From positions 1 through 64,000 of the forward strand of contig WYBB01000010.1 of NCBI GenBank assembly GCA_011526585.1: a stretch of DNA of 64,000 nucleotides, written 5' to 3'. Every line of letters begins with the position of its first letter. The stretch's first letter is position 1. Of the stretch, positions 36,101 through 45,285 are shown piece by piece. The notes under the pieces were generated by a model. That model worked only from the letters and a program-made list of their open reading frames with translations. It ran no database searches and was not told the origin of the DNA. The position numbers and the translations under genes are program-made. The DNA comes from Deltaproteobacteria bacterium. Lineage in GTDB: Bacteria > Myxococcota_A > UBA9042 > PHBI01.

Positions 36101-37871
36101 CGACCGGGCCGGTCGTGGCGCTCGGGTCGGTGCAGAGCGCGCAGTCGGCGCAGGTGTCGCCGTGGCTCTTGTCATGGCCGAGCGAGCGGGGCACGGGCGC
36201 GGGCCCCCACGAAGGCGGCACGTCCGGAAAGGGCAGATCGGGCGCGGGCGGGTCGGCGTGCTCGGTCTCGCCGCCCTCGAGCGGCGCGAAGATCGTCAGG
36301 CGCGCCTGGGTGCGCTCACCGTCGCTCGACTCGGTCACGAAGACGATCTCGTGAACACCCGGGCTCGAGACGGCGGCGGCGACGCTGCACGCGACCTCGC
36401 CGATCGGGCACGGCAGGGCCTCGCCATCGACGTACCACACCGCGGCGGCGTCGGGATCGGAGCGCTGCGACGCAAGCGTGAAGGGCACGCCGACCGGTTG
36501 TACGAGCGCGGTGCCGTCGAAGTCGTCGGTCACCGCCCACACCGAGGACGGTCCGCGGAAGTCGGCGACCGCGGCCGGCGCCTCTTCGTCGACCGGCGCC
36601 TCGGGGATGTGGATCGTGAGCGAGGCGGTGCAGGTCTGGCCTTCGTCGTCCTGCACGGTGACGAGGATCTCGTTGAGACCGGGCTCGGTGTAGGTGTGCG
36701 AGAACGTGGTCGGCGCCTCGTCGACGGTCGCGTCCCCCCAGTCGATCGCGACGACCGAGCTCGCGCCGCCGTCGGGATCGTCGTGCGCGACCGCGATGGA
36801 GAGATCGAGCGGCAGCGCCGTCGTGATCGCGTCGAAGGCCTGCTCGATGCGCACGGCGCAGACCGGCGGCGCCTCGTCGGGCTCGACGGTGGCGACGTAG
36901 GTGAGGACCTCGGGCTCGGGGCGCGCACGATACCAGGGGTCGCCGATGAAGAGCTCGCCGGAGGAGGCGATGAGTCCGGGCGTGCCCTCGTCGTCACCGC
37001 CGAGCACGAGCTCGCCGACCGAGCGCAGCACGAGGTCGCCGCCGAGCTCGGCCTCGTCGGCGCAGCGGTTGTCGAGCTCGCCGAGGAGCTCGACCGGCGC
37101 GCTCGGCGAGAGGTGATTGATCGTGAGCGACCCGCAGTCGGCGACCTCGAGGCGCCCGCCGGCTTCGATCGTGAGCGCGCCGATGACGTTGAGGATCGTG
37201 CCGTCCTCGAGGGTGACCAGATCGCCGGCGCGCACGATGAAGTCGCCGAGCCACTGCTCGCCAGCGGTGAGCGGTGGATCGATCGCGGAGTCGAACGCGG
37301 GCGGGGCGTGCACCGTCAGGGTCAGCGAGCGTTCGGCCGAATCGCCGGCGGCGTCGGTGACGACGAAGGTGAGCGCGAAGTCGCCGGCGACCGCGAGCAG
37401 CCCGGCGAGCTCGCCGGCCTCGGCATCGAGGAAGTCGGGCCTGGGCTCGTCACCGCCGACGATCGCCCAGGTGTAGGGCGGCTCGCCGCCGCGCGCCTCC
37501 AGCGCGAAGGGCCCGTACTCGAGGCCGACCTCGCCTTCGGGCAGGCCCGCCGTGACGATCTCGAGCTGCTCGGGCGTGGTCTCGCCCTCGATATCGACCT
37601 CGCCCTCGGCGTCGACCTCGCCCTCGGCGTCGACCTCGCTCTCGTCGACCTCGACCTCGCTCCCGGTCTCCGGCGCCGTGTCGGGAGCCGTCTCGCCGTC
37701 GGTCTCGCCCGCGGTACCGTCCTCGGTCTCGGCGCTGGTCTCGGTCTCGGAGACCGAGGTGTCGGTCCCGCCCCGCCGGTCCTCGTCGTCGCCGCAGGCC
37801 AGCAGCGAGAATGTGAACAGGCTCGCGATCGCGAGCAGGAGCGAGGAGTCGATCGACTTCGACGTTGCCAT
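33162..37871 (-). CDS. Giant Gly-rich and Cys-rich surface lipoprotein with Ig-like/PKD domains
   Basis: A 1569-residue lipoprotein; ATG 37871 has GGAGG five bases upstream and the signal MATSKSIDSSLLLAIASLF is followed by lipobox SLLAC. Order of modules: acidic Thr/Glu stalk (~28-100, with EVDAEGEVDAEGEVDIEGE), a putative Ig/cadherin-like domain (~104-190, FALEARGGEPPYTWAIVGG), PKD-like domain (~345-430, AIDWGDATVDEAP, FSHTYTEPG), a Gly-rich beta-helical region (~560-1090, repeats such as GGDGGDGEATAGDGG), a Cys-rich repeat region (~1100-1280, CDDGDGCSEQDHC, CDDDIACTLDHC) and a C-terminal beta domain. It should be anchored in the outer membrane with a long extracellular part. Such proteins are typical of Myxococcota; the function (adhesin, predation, sheath) is unknown. 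Tail to tail with yaeQ. Confidence 0.87.
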   Translation of the reverse strand: MATSKSIDSSLLLAIASLFTFSLLACGDDEDRRGGTDTSVSETETSAETEDGTAGETDGETAPDTAPETGSEVEVDESEVDAEGEVDAEGEVDIEGETTPEQLEIVTAGLPEGEVGLEYGPFALEARGGEPPYTWAIVGGDEPRPDFLDAEAGELAGLLAVAGDFALTFVVTDAAGDSAERSLTLTVHAPPAFDSAIDPPLTAGEQWLGDFIVRAGDLVTLEDGTILNVIGALTIEAGGRLEVADCGSLTINHLSPSAPVELLGELDNRCADEAELGGDLVLRSVGELVLGGDDEGTPGLIASSGELFIGDPWYRARPEPEVLTYVATVEPDEAPPVCAVRIEQAFDAITTALPLDLSIAVAHDDPDGGASSVVAIDWGDATVDEAPTTFSHTYTEPGLNEILVTVQDDEGQTCTASLTIHIPEAPVDEEAPAAVADFRGPSSVWAVTDDFDGTALVQPVGVPFTLASQRSDPDAAAVWYVDGEALPCPIGEVACSVAAAVSSPGVHEIVFVTESSDGERTQARLTIFAPLEGGETEHADPPAPDLPFPDVPPSWGPAPVPRSLGHDKSHGDTCADCALCTDPSATTGPVVRLGSAELRAWGQGGAILIGLSTGTIVINPTLVFTSSPGMNGGPGENGKSARGFAAASYAGKVVLCGGTFNGARGGHGGDDLGPEPDGVVRGGNGAPWFGVLFSAPEGSVSYCGAMTVRGADGGNGGDADNDVDAAGPGAACDNADSATAIGGRGGLGGGGIAYLAEEVCFDEAYRITFGCRGGTCLGGAGGDATAIGQTPAPCMDCDEYAGRGGDASAVGGRGGRSVWYFVTRPDLAPDPEVYVDHLFPTGTYRGGDGGDGEATAGDGGDSTCNGCSVEYSWAGRGGYAYATGGRASYGLSARGAGGDADASSGFGGDATSTPNPAVAPGGCPGQRGCTLYGFGGRSGIARAWPGEGSPDGVQTLFSGVGGDATVTGGEGGPGVGCPDCDGGRGGKAVAVAGRDPQGLPIRVDGTATATGGKGGNGSTCCAPPEKGGDGGRGGDGVSRTGPAGANALRGGNGGNGGDGEPPGGAGAMGLGIGTPADIPDGLPGAPGGLCPGAVVCPVPGPDCCNVDADCGVPPECVAYRCVDHACISQLLTGDPCDDGDGCSEQDHCVEGVCMGTPIDCDDDIACTLDHCVAAGDTGRCEHTPSDDLCGQGDACVERFCDPSQGCVEVPENCDDDDVCTIDGCNPQTGCTHQAITCPAPPICQQAICDPNEGCGTTNLPDGTPCGDGVICSGGQCVPRLSRVISDCWVLVNPGQVVDVTTWVSGGAGATTVSLVGGSPSYTQTFTLSGTMLTVKSTSPEGFGGDLAVYVRIQRGAEVVEILVVARFPDPGGTQGAVLTGTDGNGPTAPITNLVELTSSSPPFEGFLQADGAGWVCDETSCASCWASSLSISTSIGNMAIGGHCDPACGAGQACLIEGGNRVCRTVDSAQSATCQAQGTGNVFIVGSGCRWLSLDFDDIYIDPLASTNPGSHLVDVGAPFTVGPVPAQNACGFIAFRYRFTASPPLGCFERLQAGGADVLGLDVLVILK

Positions 37872-38135
37872 GAGGTCCTCCGGTGCGGTTCGGGTCGACG
37901 CCGACCGTGAGCGCAGGCGGCGCGGGTTACCTCTTTGGGAATGCTCGAGAGGGTATTCCAGGGGTCGTCGGGACGCGAGAGCAAATCGCATTCCAACCTC
38001 TGGAGCGCTCGCGCGGCCCGCTACGAGACCAGGCGAGACGGCCACGACCCACCTCGGCGCGTGGCCTGACGCGTGACCTGTCACGGGACAGCGTGCCTCG
38101 CCGCCTCACACCTTGCGGGTCCGCAGGGCTCGCGA
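37872..38135. other. Intergenic region between giant lipoprotein and rnk-like gene
   Basis: Part of a 325-base divergent gap. It holds two small inverted repeats: GGCCACG (38040-38046) with CGTGGCC (38060-38066), and CTGTC (38078-38082) with GACAG (38087-38091). No gene or clear promoter for the minus-strand lipoprotein can be seen. Confidence 0.4.
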
Positions 38136-38163
38136 TTGACTTCGCCCGCGCCGAGCCTAGCCT
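38136..38163 (+). promoter_or_regulatory. Candidate sigma-70 promoter of rnk-like gene
   Basis: TTGACT (38136-38141), 16-base spacer, TAGCCT (38158-38163), about 33 bases upstream of the ATG at 38197. The -35 is good, the -10 is weak in its centre. Confidence 0.4.
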
Positions 38164-38196
38164 TGGGGGTCTGTCCTACAGCTCAGGAGCTCACCC

Positions 38197-38646
38197 ATGT
38201 CCCTGTCCGTACGCTCGCAACCGACCCAGACCCCAGTCACGATGAACCCGATCACGATCACCAGCCAGGACTACGACCGCCTGGTCGAGCTCGTGGACAG
38301 CCACTCTCAGGGGCGCAGCGCCGAGCTCGCCGCCAACCTCGACGACGAGCTCGCGCGCGCGCGCGTCGTCGATCAGAGCGGGATCCCGCCCGACATCGTG
38401 ACCATGAACTCACGCTGCGTCTTCCGCTTCACCGACACCGGTGAAGAGCGCGAGGTGACCCTGGTCTACCCGCCGCACGCCGACGTCGCCAGCGGCAGGA
38501 TCTCGGTGCTCGCGCCGGTCGGTGCGGCGCTGCTCGGTCTCGGCGTCGGGCAGTCGATCCGCTGGCCGACGCCCGAGGGCGAGCGCACGATCGAGCTCGT
38601 CGCGATCCGCTACCAGCCCGAGGCCGCCGGCGACTATCACCTCTGA
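38197..38646 (+). CDS. rnk: Rnk/GreA-GreB family regulator (nucleoside diphosphate kinase regulator)
   Basis: A 149-residue protein. The N-terminal helical hairpin is short (ITSQDYDRLVELVDSHS, ELAANLDDELARARVV), and the C-terminal FKBP-like GreA/GreB domain is clear (VTLVYPPHADVASGRISVLA, PVGAALLGLGVGQSIRW, RYQPEAAGDYHL). The short coiled coil is diagnostic of Rnk rather than GreA/GreB. Rnk binds RNA polymerase near the secondary channel and affects nucleoside diphosphate kinase levels in E. coli. The ATG at 38197 follows AGGAG by seven bases; ATG 38242 is a less likely internal start. It stands alone, convergent with the lamin-tail lipoprotein gene. Confidence 0.87.
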   Translation: MSLSVRSQPTQTPVTMNPITITSQDYDRLVELVDSHSQGRSAELAANLDDELARARVVDQSGIPPDIVTMNSRCVFRFTDTGEEREVTLVYPPHADVASGRISVLAPVGAALLGLGVGQSIRWPTPEGERTIELVAIRYQPEAAGDYHL

Positions 38647-38712
38647 TACGAGGCGGCGACGACGACCGGCGTCGGCCGAGCCCCGGCGTGCCCCGGACCG
38701 CCGGCCTCCGGC

Positions 38713-41700
38713 TCACGGGCACGAAGGGTTGAGCGTGCCCGGTGAGCCGCGGTTGCCGGCGTTGCCGTAGCTCGGCGACGCCGCGCACCACCACGAGCGC
38801 AGATCGTTGTCGCTCGCGTTCAGGTGCTGTCTATCGAGCTGCATCGCCACGCCGGTCTGACCGGGCCAGCCGAAGCTCCACGCCACCCGGTCGATCTCGA
38901 CCCCGCCGCAGACGAGCGCGATCGCGCCGCTGCCGTTGCCGAGCGCCAGCGCGCCGAGGCTCCGTGGCTTGCCGAGCGAGGTCGGGATCCCGCCGTTGAC
39001 GCTCGCCTCGGCGCTGCGCGCGAAGACCGCGTGCGAGCCGGCGAGGATCACGTCGGGCACGCCGCGCGCGATCGTCAGGCGCGCACCCTCGCCGTCGACC
39101 AGCTCGCAGCCGCGCAGGTCGAACGGGGTCGCGCTCGGGTTGTGCAGCTCGATCCACTCGCCCAGGTCCGGCGCGGGCGCGGTCGAGTCGCGCATGATCT
39201 CGCTCACCACCACGCTGCCCGGCAGGCTCGGGCGGCCCGGCGTTGCGTTGCACCCGGAGACCGCGGCGTTGCAGCCACCGAAGCTCGCGCACGAGAAGGT
39301 CTCGCTGGCGTAGCTGCACACCGCGCGCCCGTCGTCTTCGACACACGTGCCCAGCGGCGCGTGCCCCGTCAGGGTGCTGCTCGAGCAGCTCGCCGCCGGC
39401 GGCGTCGTGCAGGGCGACGGCACGCAGAGCCCGGCGCGGCTCGTGATCGCGCGCTCGCCCGCGGCGCCCTCGACGATCCCGGCGACCCCGCACAGGCGCC
39501 AGCGCTGCCCGAAGTCGAGCGAGACCCGGCCCAACAAGCGCAGTGTGCCCACCCTGTCGGGCACGACCCCGCCGATCCACCGATCCCAGCCGGCCCCCGC
39601 GTCTCCACCCGGCCCGGGGCTCGAGTCGAGCCACGCCTCGTCGGGCTCGACCTCGGCCCAGCGCCAGGCGAACGACGTCAGCGGCGGCTCGCCCTCGGGC
39701 CCGATCCCGACCTCGACGCGCATGCCGATCGCCGCGTCGACCACCGGGCGCGCGTCGGTGACGCCGAGGTCCTTCACCCAGACGGTCGCATCGAGGGTCT
39801 GATCGGCGTCCACGCTCGTCGTCGCCGCAACGACGCGGCAGTCGTCGAGCACGCCGTCGCCCGGGCACACCCCGTTGGGCAGGCGCGGGCTCGTCACGCC
39901 GGGCGCGCAGAAGTTCTCGAACACGTCGTTGCCCTCGGCGCTCATCACCGCGCCCGAGAGCTGCAGCGAGGTCCCGACCGGGATCACCCAACCCGCGCCA
40001 ACGTCCCACGCGACCCGGTCGATCACCTCGACCGGCGCCTCGGGAGCGACGCCGCAGACGAGCTCGAGCCAGTCCTCGGCGTTGTCGAGCGCGATCCCGC
40101 TCGTCAGCGTGACCGGCATCGCGTTGCCGTTGACGCTCGCCGTGCCGCTGCGCGCCACCGTCACCGCCCGGCCCGGCGTCAGCACGAACGACAGCGGCGT
40201 CGGCGGCGCGCCGAAGTCCCACGACTCCTTCGCCTCGGGCGTGCCCGGCGCGCCCACCCCGCCAGAGCGCAGCCCGCACGTCCCGAGATCGAGCGCGTCG
40301 TCGGCGATCGAGTGCAGCTCGATCCACTCCCCGAGCTCGAGCCCACCCGCCGCGATCACCAGCTCGGAGATCACCACCTCGCCCGGTCGCGGCGTGCGCG
40401 GGAAGCCGACACACTCCGCGCCGTCGGCCCCCTCGCCGCACTCGGCCCCGTAGTCCGCGCAGTCCTCGGCCACCGTCTCGACGAAGCTGCACGCCGCCGC
40501 GTTGCCGTCGAGGCTGCACGCCGCCGGCCCCGACGACGCGATCACCTCGACCGGTGAGCCGTCGGCGACCTCGCGACAGTAGGGTGGCGGGATCTGTGCG
40601 CACGGATCCGGCCAGCACGCGCTCGGCACGGGGTTCAGCACGACCGGCTCGGCCGCGCCGCCCGGCTCGACGATCCCGACGCGGTCACAGACCACCCAGG
40701 TGTTGCCGCCGTCGGCCGTCGCGCGCGCGTAGAGATCCCAGCTCCCGGGTCCCGGCGCCACGAAGCGCGCGAGGTAGCGATCCTCGGCCGGATCGACGCC
40801 CCCGCCGCTGGCGCTCCACGCCGTGTCGGGCACGCCGCGTGACCAGCTCGCGATCCCGTCGGGCGCGGCGCCGCGCGCGACGTGCCCCACCTCGACCATG
40901 AGCTTGTCGCTCGGATCGGTGCGCAGGGTCCTGGCGGTCCAGGTGCGCGCGATCACGCGCACCGTCGCCGTCGCCTCGGTGCCAGCCGCCGGTCCGAGGC
41001 TCGCCGCGTCGCCGATCTGACAATGCTCGACCGGCACGACGTCGCCCGGGCAGTTCGGGTTGACTGCGCCCGGCGTGCCGCGATCGCCCGCGCCGTAGCT
41101 CTCGCCGGCACGACACCAGCTCGCCTCGTCGTCGTTGTCCTCGGGCCGCGTGCGCAACGGGGACAGCGACGCCGCCGCGCCCACCGCGCCCGCGATCCCC
41201 GGCCAGCTCGAGTCCCAGGTCACCTCGTCGAGCACTTCGCCGCAGCTCAGGCTCAGGCTGCCGCTCGTCGGCAGACCGCCGCCGAAGGCTTCACCCCACG
41301 CGCGCAGGACCGGCGCGCCGCCATTTTCGTCGAAGCGATCGCTCTGCCCGAGCACGACGAAGCCGCGCGGCCCGATCACCGTCGGCGCCTCGATCGCCCA
41401 CGTCAAAGGCTCGCCGCTCGTCGGCGTCGTGAGCACGCAGCCCGTCAGGAGCAGCGGCTCGTCGACCTGCGAGCTCAGCTCGACCCACTGACCGAACGAC
41501 GCCGTCGGCCGGATCATCAGCTCGCTCAGGATCAGATCACCGCTCACCGGCGTGCGCGGCACGGCCCCGCACAAAGCGCCGCTCGCGTCCTCTTCGCAGA
41601 TCCGGCCGAGCGCGCCGCAGTCGCTCGTCACGGGCGCGTGCTCACAGCGATGCTCCGTCGCCGAGAGCGGGATGCAGCGGCCTTCGGCGGCGAAGCCGAG

Positions 41701-43071
41701 CAAGCGCACGCGGTCGTCGGCGCAGCTCGCCCGCGGTGGCGAATCGCAGACCACACCCGCGCACGGGCTCGGCCCGACGCTCAAGGTGGCGAGCCCCTCG
41801 GCGCTCACGCCGTCGTCGGAGCCGTCGCGATCGCAGTAGCGCCAGCTCGCGCCGCCGTCACGGCTCGCGCGGCCCATCACGCGCCGGGTCCCGACCGGCG
41901 CGACCACCTCACCGCGCCACACGTCGGCGTGCGATCCGAGCGGCGCCTGATAGCCTTCGAGCGGCCGGGCGCGCACCCATATAAAGGATGCGACCTCGTC
42001 GGGCGCGACCCCGGGCGCGGCGGAGCCCACCTCGACGACGAGCTCGGGCGAGACGTCGACGCCGGGGCTCAGATCGGTGAGCCCCGCCTCCTCGACCTCG
42101 ACCTCGAATCCGACGCCGGCGTCGGCGAAGCCCGTCACGGTCGCCTCGCCGAGCAGGCGGCAGCGGTCGACCGTGCGATCGAGGTGCGCGCACGCGGGGT
42201 TCGCCGCCCCGGGCGTGCCGCGCTCACCATCACCGTAGTCCGTGACCGCCGCGCACCACGACTCGACCTCGTCGTTGGCCTGCGCGTCGCGCCGGCTCGG
42301 ATCGAGCGAGAGCGCGCGCCCGCCGATGACCGGCCAGCCGAAGGGCACCCACGCGACGCGGTCGATCTCGACCCCGTCGCAGACCAGCACGACCTCGTCG
42401 CGCTCGTCGTCGAGCAGCATCGTCGTGTAGACGACCGCCGGCGCCAGCGCGGGATCACCGGCCGCGAGCACGACGCCGCCGCTCTCGATCGTCAGCCCGC
42501 CCTCGACCGCCAGCGCGATCCGATCGGTGCCCTCGTCGACGAGCGCACAGCCCGAGAGGTTGACGCGCTCGGGCGCCAGGCTCGCGAGCTCGATCCACTC
42601 GCCGCGCGGCGCGCTCGTGACCCACGGCTTGATCATCAGCTCGTTGATCACGACCTCGCCCGGCCGCGGCGCGCGCACGACCTCACCGAGCGCGCAGGCG
42701 CGATCGCAGCCGTCGAGGTCGTCGAGGTCACCGTCGTCACACGCCTCGACCGGATCGACCGTGCCGTCGCCGCAGCGCGCCACGATCACCTCCACCTCGG
42801 CGGCCACCTCGGCGTCGCCGCCGCCGTCGACCGTGACGTCTTCGTCCTCGCCGTCGCTCTCCGCGTCCTCGCCGACCTCGTCGCTCGCATCGCCCTGGTC
42901 GACCTCCGCGCTCCCGTCGGGCGCGTCGACCTCGGCCGCCGTCTCCTGTACCTCGGCGTCCGCCACCTCGGGCGTCACCTCGGCGCCGGCGCCATCACCC
43001 GAGCACGCCGCGCCTCCCATGACGCAGACGATCGCGAGCCACCAGCCGGGAGCGTGCGGGCAAACGGGCAT
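38713..43071 (-). CDS. Giant lipoprotein with four lamin-tail domains
   Basis: A 1452-residue lipoprotein. MPVCPHAPGWWLAIVCVMGG leads to the lipobox GGAAC, followed by an acidic Asp/Glu/Val stalk to about residue 90. A myxobacterial Cys motif (CGDGTVDPVEACDDGD) precedes four lamin-tail domains starting near residues 135, 505, 890 and 1280. Their first strands are GEVVINELMIKPW, GDLILSELMIRP, GEVVISELVIAAG and GSVVVSEIMRDS, each followed by EWIEL/QWVEL and a conserved GCxL/GTCGL strand. Between them lie Ig-like segments and Cys-rich pieces (CWPDPCAQIPPPYC). Bacterial lamin-tail proteins are exported and often accompany nucleases, phosphatases or cell-surface assemblies. No catalytic domain is seen here, so a structural or adhesive role is likely. 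ATG 43071 was chosen at the signal peptide; the open frame extends much further upstream without meaning. Confidence 0.87.
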   Translation of the reverse strand: MPVCPHAPGWWLAIVCVMGGAACSGDGAGAEVTPEVADAEVQETAAEVDAPDGSAEVDQGDASDEVGEDAESDGEDEDVTVDGGGDAEVAAEVEVIVARCGDGTVDPVEACDDGDLDDLDGCDRACALGEVVRAPRPGEVVINELMIKPWVTSAPRGEWIELASLAPERVNLSGCALVDEGTDRIALAVEGGLTIESGGVVLAAGDPALAPAVVYTTMLLDDERDEVVLVCDGVEIDRVAWVPFGWPVIGGRALSLDPSRRDAQANDEVESWCAAVTDYGDGERGTPGAANPACAHLDRTVDRCRLLGEATVTGFADAGVGFEVEVEEAGLTDLSPGVDVSPELVVEVGSAAPGVAPDEVASFIWVRARPLEGYQAPLGSHADVWRGEVVAPVGTRRVMGRASRDGGASWRYCDRDGSDDGVSAEGLATLSVGPSPCAGVVCDSPPRASCADDRVRLLGFAAEGRCIPLSATEHRCEHAPVTSDCGALGRICEEDASGALCGAVPRTPVSGDLILSELMIRPTASFGQWVELSSQVDEPLLLTGCVLTTPTSGEPLTWAIEAPTVIGPRGFVVLGQSDRFDENGGAPVLRAWGEAFGGGLPTSGSLSLSCGEVLDEVTWDSSWPGIAGAVGAAASLSPLRTRPEDNDDEASWCRAGESYGAGDRGTPGAVNPNCPGDVVPVEHCQIGDAASLGPAAGTEATATVRVIARTWTARTLRTDPSDKLMVEVGHVARGAAPDGIASWSRGVPDTAWSASGGGVDPAEDRYLARFVAPGPGSWDLYARATADGGNTWVVCDRVGIVEPGGAAEPVVLNPVPSACWPDPCAQIPPPYCREVADGSPVEVIASSGPAACSLDGNAAACSFVETVAEDCADYGAECGEGADGAECVGFPRTPRPGEVVISELVIAAGGLELGEWIELHSIADDALDLGTCGLRSGGVGAPGTPEAKESWDFGAPPTPLSFVLTPGRAVTVARSGTASVNGNAMPVTLTSGIALDNAEDWLELVCGVAPEAPVEVIDRVAWDVGAGWVIPVGTSLQLSGAVMSAEGNDVFENFCAPGVTSPRLPNGVCPGDGVLDDCRVVAATTSVDADQTLDATVWVKDLGVTDARPVVDAAIGMRVEVGIGPEGEPPLTSFAWRWAEVEPDEAWLDSSPGPGGDAGAGWDRWIGGVVPDRVGTLRLLGRVSLDFGQRWRLCGVAGIVEGAAGERAITSRAGLCVPSPCTTPPAASCSSSTLTGHAPLGTCVEDDGRAVCSYASETFSCASFGGCNAAVSGCNATPGRPSLPGSVVVSEIMRDSTAPAPDLGEWIELHNPSATPFDLRGCELVDGEGARLTIARGVPDVILAGSHAVFARSAEASVNGGIPTSLGKPRSLGALALGNGSGAIALVCGGVEIDRVAWSFGWPGQTGVAMQLDRQHLNASDNDLRSWWCAASPSYGNAGNRGSPGTLNPSCP

Positions 43072-43215
43072 GCCTTGCTCATAGCGCGCGCCCCCGCTCG
43101 GCACAAGGCCCAGCGCGGCCCTCGTGCACGCTCGCAACATTTCGCGGACTCTGGCAAGGTGCTGCGCGAGGTGCCGTCCGCGGGGATCGGCACCGCCCCC
43201 GAGCGTGAGGAAGTC

Positions 43216-45285
43216 ATGCGCATGATCCGGTCCAGCGTAGGTCCCGTGGCGATCACCCTGACGTCGTTCCTGTTGCCGCTGGCGGCTCACGCCGAGCCGC
43301 TCGCGGTCTGGGGCTTCGAGAACACGCCGCCGCCCTCGGTCGCCGACACCGCGGTCTACCCGAACCCGCTCCTGCCCGACCTCGGCACCGGCACCGGCCA
43401 CGGCGTGCACGCCAGCACCGGCACCGACTGGACGACCTCGCTCGGCAACGGCTCGCTCGAGGCGTTCAGCTCGACGGTCTGGGAGGCCGGCGACTACTAC
43501 GGCTTCCAGCTCAGCACACTCGGCTACGAGAAGATCACCGTGAGCTGGGACCAGATCCGCACCCCGCTCGGCCCGTCCTCGTTCCGCCTCGTCGCCAGCA
43601 CCGACGGCGTGACCTTCACGCCGATCCACGACTACGTCGTGATCTCGAACGACGTCGGACCCAACGGCGGCCTCTGGGACGAGAACGTCTTCCAGCCCGA
43701 GTTCCACTACGGCCCGATCGCGCTCGGCGCCGCCTTCGCCGACAAGCCGACCATCCACGTGCGCATGGTCAGCCTCGAGGCCGGCGCCAGCATCACCGGC
43801 GCCGTACGCATCGACAACGTCGGCGTCGAAGGCGACCCGCTGCCCCCGATCCTCGAGCTCGCCAAGACCGACGACGCCAGCCCGCCGCTCAGGCCCGGCG
43901 CCACCTTCGCCTACCAGCTCGCTGTCGCACACGCCGCCGGCTCGCACCAGGACGCGGTCGAGGTCGTCCTGAGCGACACCCTGCCCGCGGGCGTCGCGCC
44001 TTCGGGCGCCGCCATGCAGCTCGTCGATCCCGACGGCGCCGTGCTCACGCTGACCGTGGCCGCCGACGGCGACGCCGGCGAGATCGTCGGCGGCGTGGTC
44101 ACCGTGCGCGTGGGCGACCTCGGCCTCCTCGACGACGCCACGCTGACGATCCCGGTCGTCGTCGAGGCCCTCACCGCGCCGACCTCGCTCGAGAACACCG
44201 CGAGCGTCACCTTCGTCGGCTCGATCGGCGGCCTCGCCTACGAGGTCGACTCCAACACCCTCGCGCTCGACTTCGTCGTCTGCGGCGACGCCGGCGACTG
44301 CCCCAACGACAACCCCTGCGTCAGCTCGGTCGCGTGCGTCGCCGGCGCCTGCGTGCCGACGTTTTCGACCGGCGCCTGCGACGACGGCGACCCCTGCACC
44401 GACGGCGACACCTGCGCGCTCGGCGCCTGCGTCGGCGGCGCGCCGACGACCTGCGACGACGACAACCCCTGCACCGACGACGCCTGCGCGCCCGGCACCG
44501 GCTGCACCTTCACCCCCGACGACGCCAACACCTGCGACGACGGCCAGCTCTCGACGCGCGCCGATCGCTGCGAGGCCGGCGCCTGCGTCGGCACGGCCTA
44601 CACCTGCACGCCGGGCGTGTGCGAGGCGAGCTCGCTGCCCGACGGCGAGGGCTGCGTCACGACGCTCGCCGCCGCCGGCACGACCTGCGACGACCTCGAT
44701 CCCTGCACCGCCACCGACGCCTGCGACGCGCTCGGCGCCTGCCTCGGCGAGCCGCTCGCCTGCGGCGAGGGCGAGGTCTGCGACCCCGAGCTCGGCGCCT
44801 GCGCCTCGACCCACTGCGTCGCCTGCGCCGATGACGACGCCTGCGGTGAGAGCGCCGAGTGCGTGCCGCTGTCGACCGGCAGCTACTGCCTGCTCGTGTG
44901 CGAGTCCGACGAGGACTGCGCCGACGAGGAGGTCTGCGCCATGCACCCGAGCGGCACGTTCTACTGCTTCGATCAGGGCGGATCGGCGTGTCCCGCCCCG
45001 ATCGCCGACGAGGATCCCGAGCCCACGCCCGAGCCGGTCGAGCCCGCGCCGGAGCCCGAGCCCGAGCCCACGCCCGAGCCGGAGCCGGAGCCCACGCCCG
45101 AGGCGGTCGAGCCCGCGCCCGACACGACCCAGGTCGAGGACGAGCGCTTCGAGACTTCGGGCGGAGCGAGCTGCGCGGGCGGCGGCGACGCGACGTCGAT
45201 CGTCACGCTCTGGCTCCTCGCGCTCTTCTACGTGCTACGCCCTCACGGGGGCATGAGGCCGCGCAAGAACTCGGCCGGCGACTGA
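43216..45285 (+). CDS. Exported DUF11/Cys-rich protein with C-terminal anchor-like tail
   Basis: A 689-residue exported protein; GAGG lies five bases before ATG 43216. The signal peptide MRMIRSSVGPVAITLTSF ends at about LAAHA. Modules: an N-terminal jelly-roll-like domain (LAVWGFENTPPPSVADTAVY, YGFQLSTLGYEKITVSWDQI), a DUF11-like repeat (~215-340, LAKTDDASPPLRPGATFAY, VVLSDTLPAGV), a Cys-rich repeat region (~355-590, CDDGDPCTDGDTC, CDDDNPCTDDAC), a Pro-Glu rigid linker (EPEPEPTPEPEPEPTPE) and a C-terminal tail GGASCAGGGDATSIVTLWLL-ALFYVL followed by basic residues. The tail resembles a MYXO-CTERM sorting signal, though a 15-residue extension follows the first Arg. The last 43 bases overlap the convergent PEP-synthase-like lipoprotein gene. 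It is divergent from the lamin-tail gene. Confidence 0.85.
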   Translation: MRMIRSSVGPVAITLTSFLLPLAAHAEPLAVWGFENTPPPSVADTAVYPNPLLPDLGTGTGHGVHASTGTDWTTSLGNGSLEAFSSTVWEAGDYYGFQLSTLGYEKITVSWDQIRTPLGPSSFRLVASTDGVTFTPIHDYVVISNDVGPNGGLWDENVFQPEFHYGPIALGAAFADKPTIHVRMVSLEAGASITGAVRIDNVGVEGDPLPPILELAKTDDASPPLRPGATFAYQLAVAHAAGSHQDAVEVVLSDTLPAGVAPSGAAMQLVDPDGAVLTLTVAADGDAGEIVGGVVTVRVGDLGLLDDATLTIPVVVEALTAPTSLENTASVTFVGSIGGLAYEVDSNTLALDFVVCGDAGDCPNDNPCVSSVACVAGACVPTFSTGACDDGDPCTDGDTCALGACVGGAPTTCDDDNPCTDDACAPGTGCTFTPDDANTCDDGQLSTRADRCEAGACVGTAYTCTPGVCEASSLPDGEGCVTTLAAAGTTCDDLDPCTATDACDALGACLGEPLACGEGEVCDPELGACASTHCVACADDDACGESAECVPLSTGSYCLLVCESDEDCADEEVCAMHPSGTFYCFDQGGSACPAPIADEDPEPTPEPVEPAPEPEPEPTPEPEPEPTPEAVEPAPDTTQVEDERFETSGGASCAGGGDATSIVTLWLLALFYVLRPHGGMRPRKNSAGD

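Noticed and set aside
33213..37910. A 1565-codon open frame antisense to the giant Gly/Cys-rich lipoprotein
   Set aside because: Its product is an Ala/Arg/Asp-rich string without domains. The complementary frame has a lipobox, PKD and Cys-rich modules and a Shine-Dalgarno. It is a shadow caused by GC-rich codon usage.
40882..43215. Upstream extension of the DUF11/Cys-rich gene by about 780 codons
   Set aside because: The extension is antisense to lamin-tail domains and has no domain of its own. The signal peptide and Shine-Dalgarno place the start at 43216.
43072..44946. Upstream extension of the lamin-tail lipoprotein
   Set aside because: It is antisense to the Cys-rich gene. The lipoprotein signal and start are at 43071.
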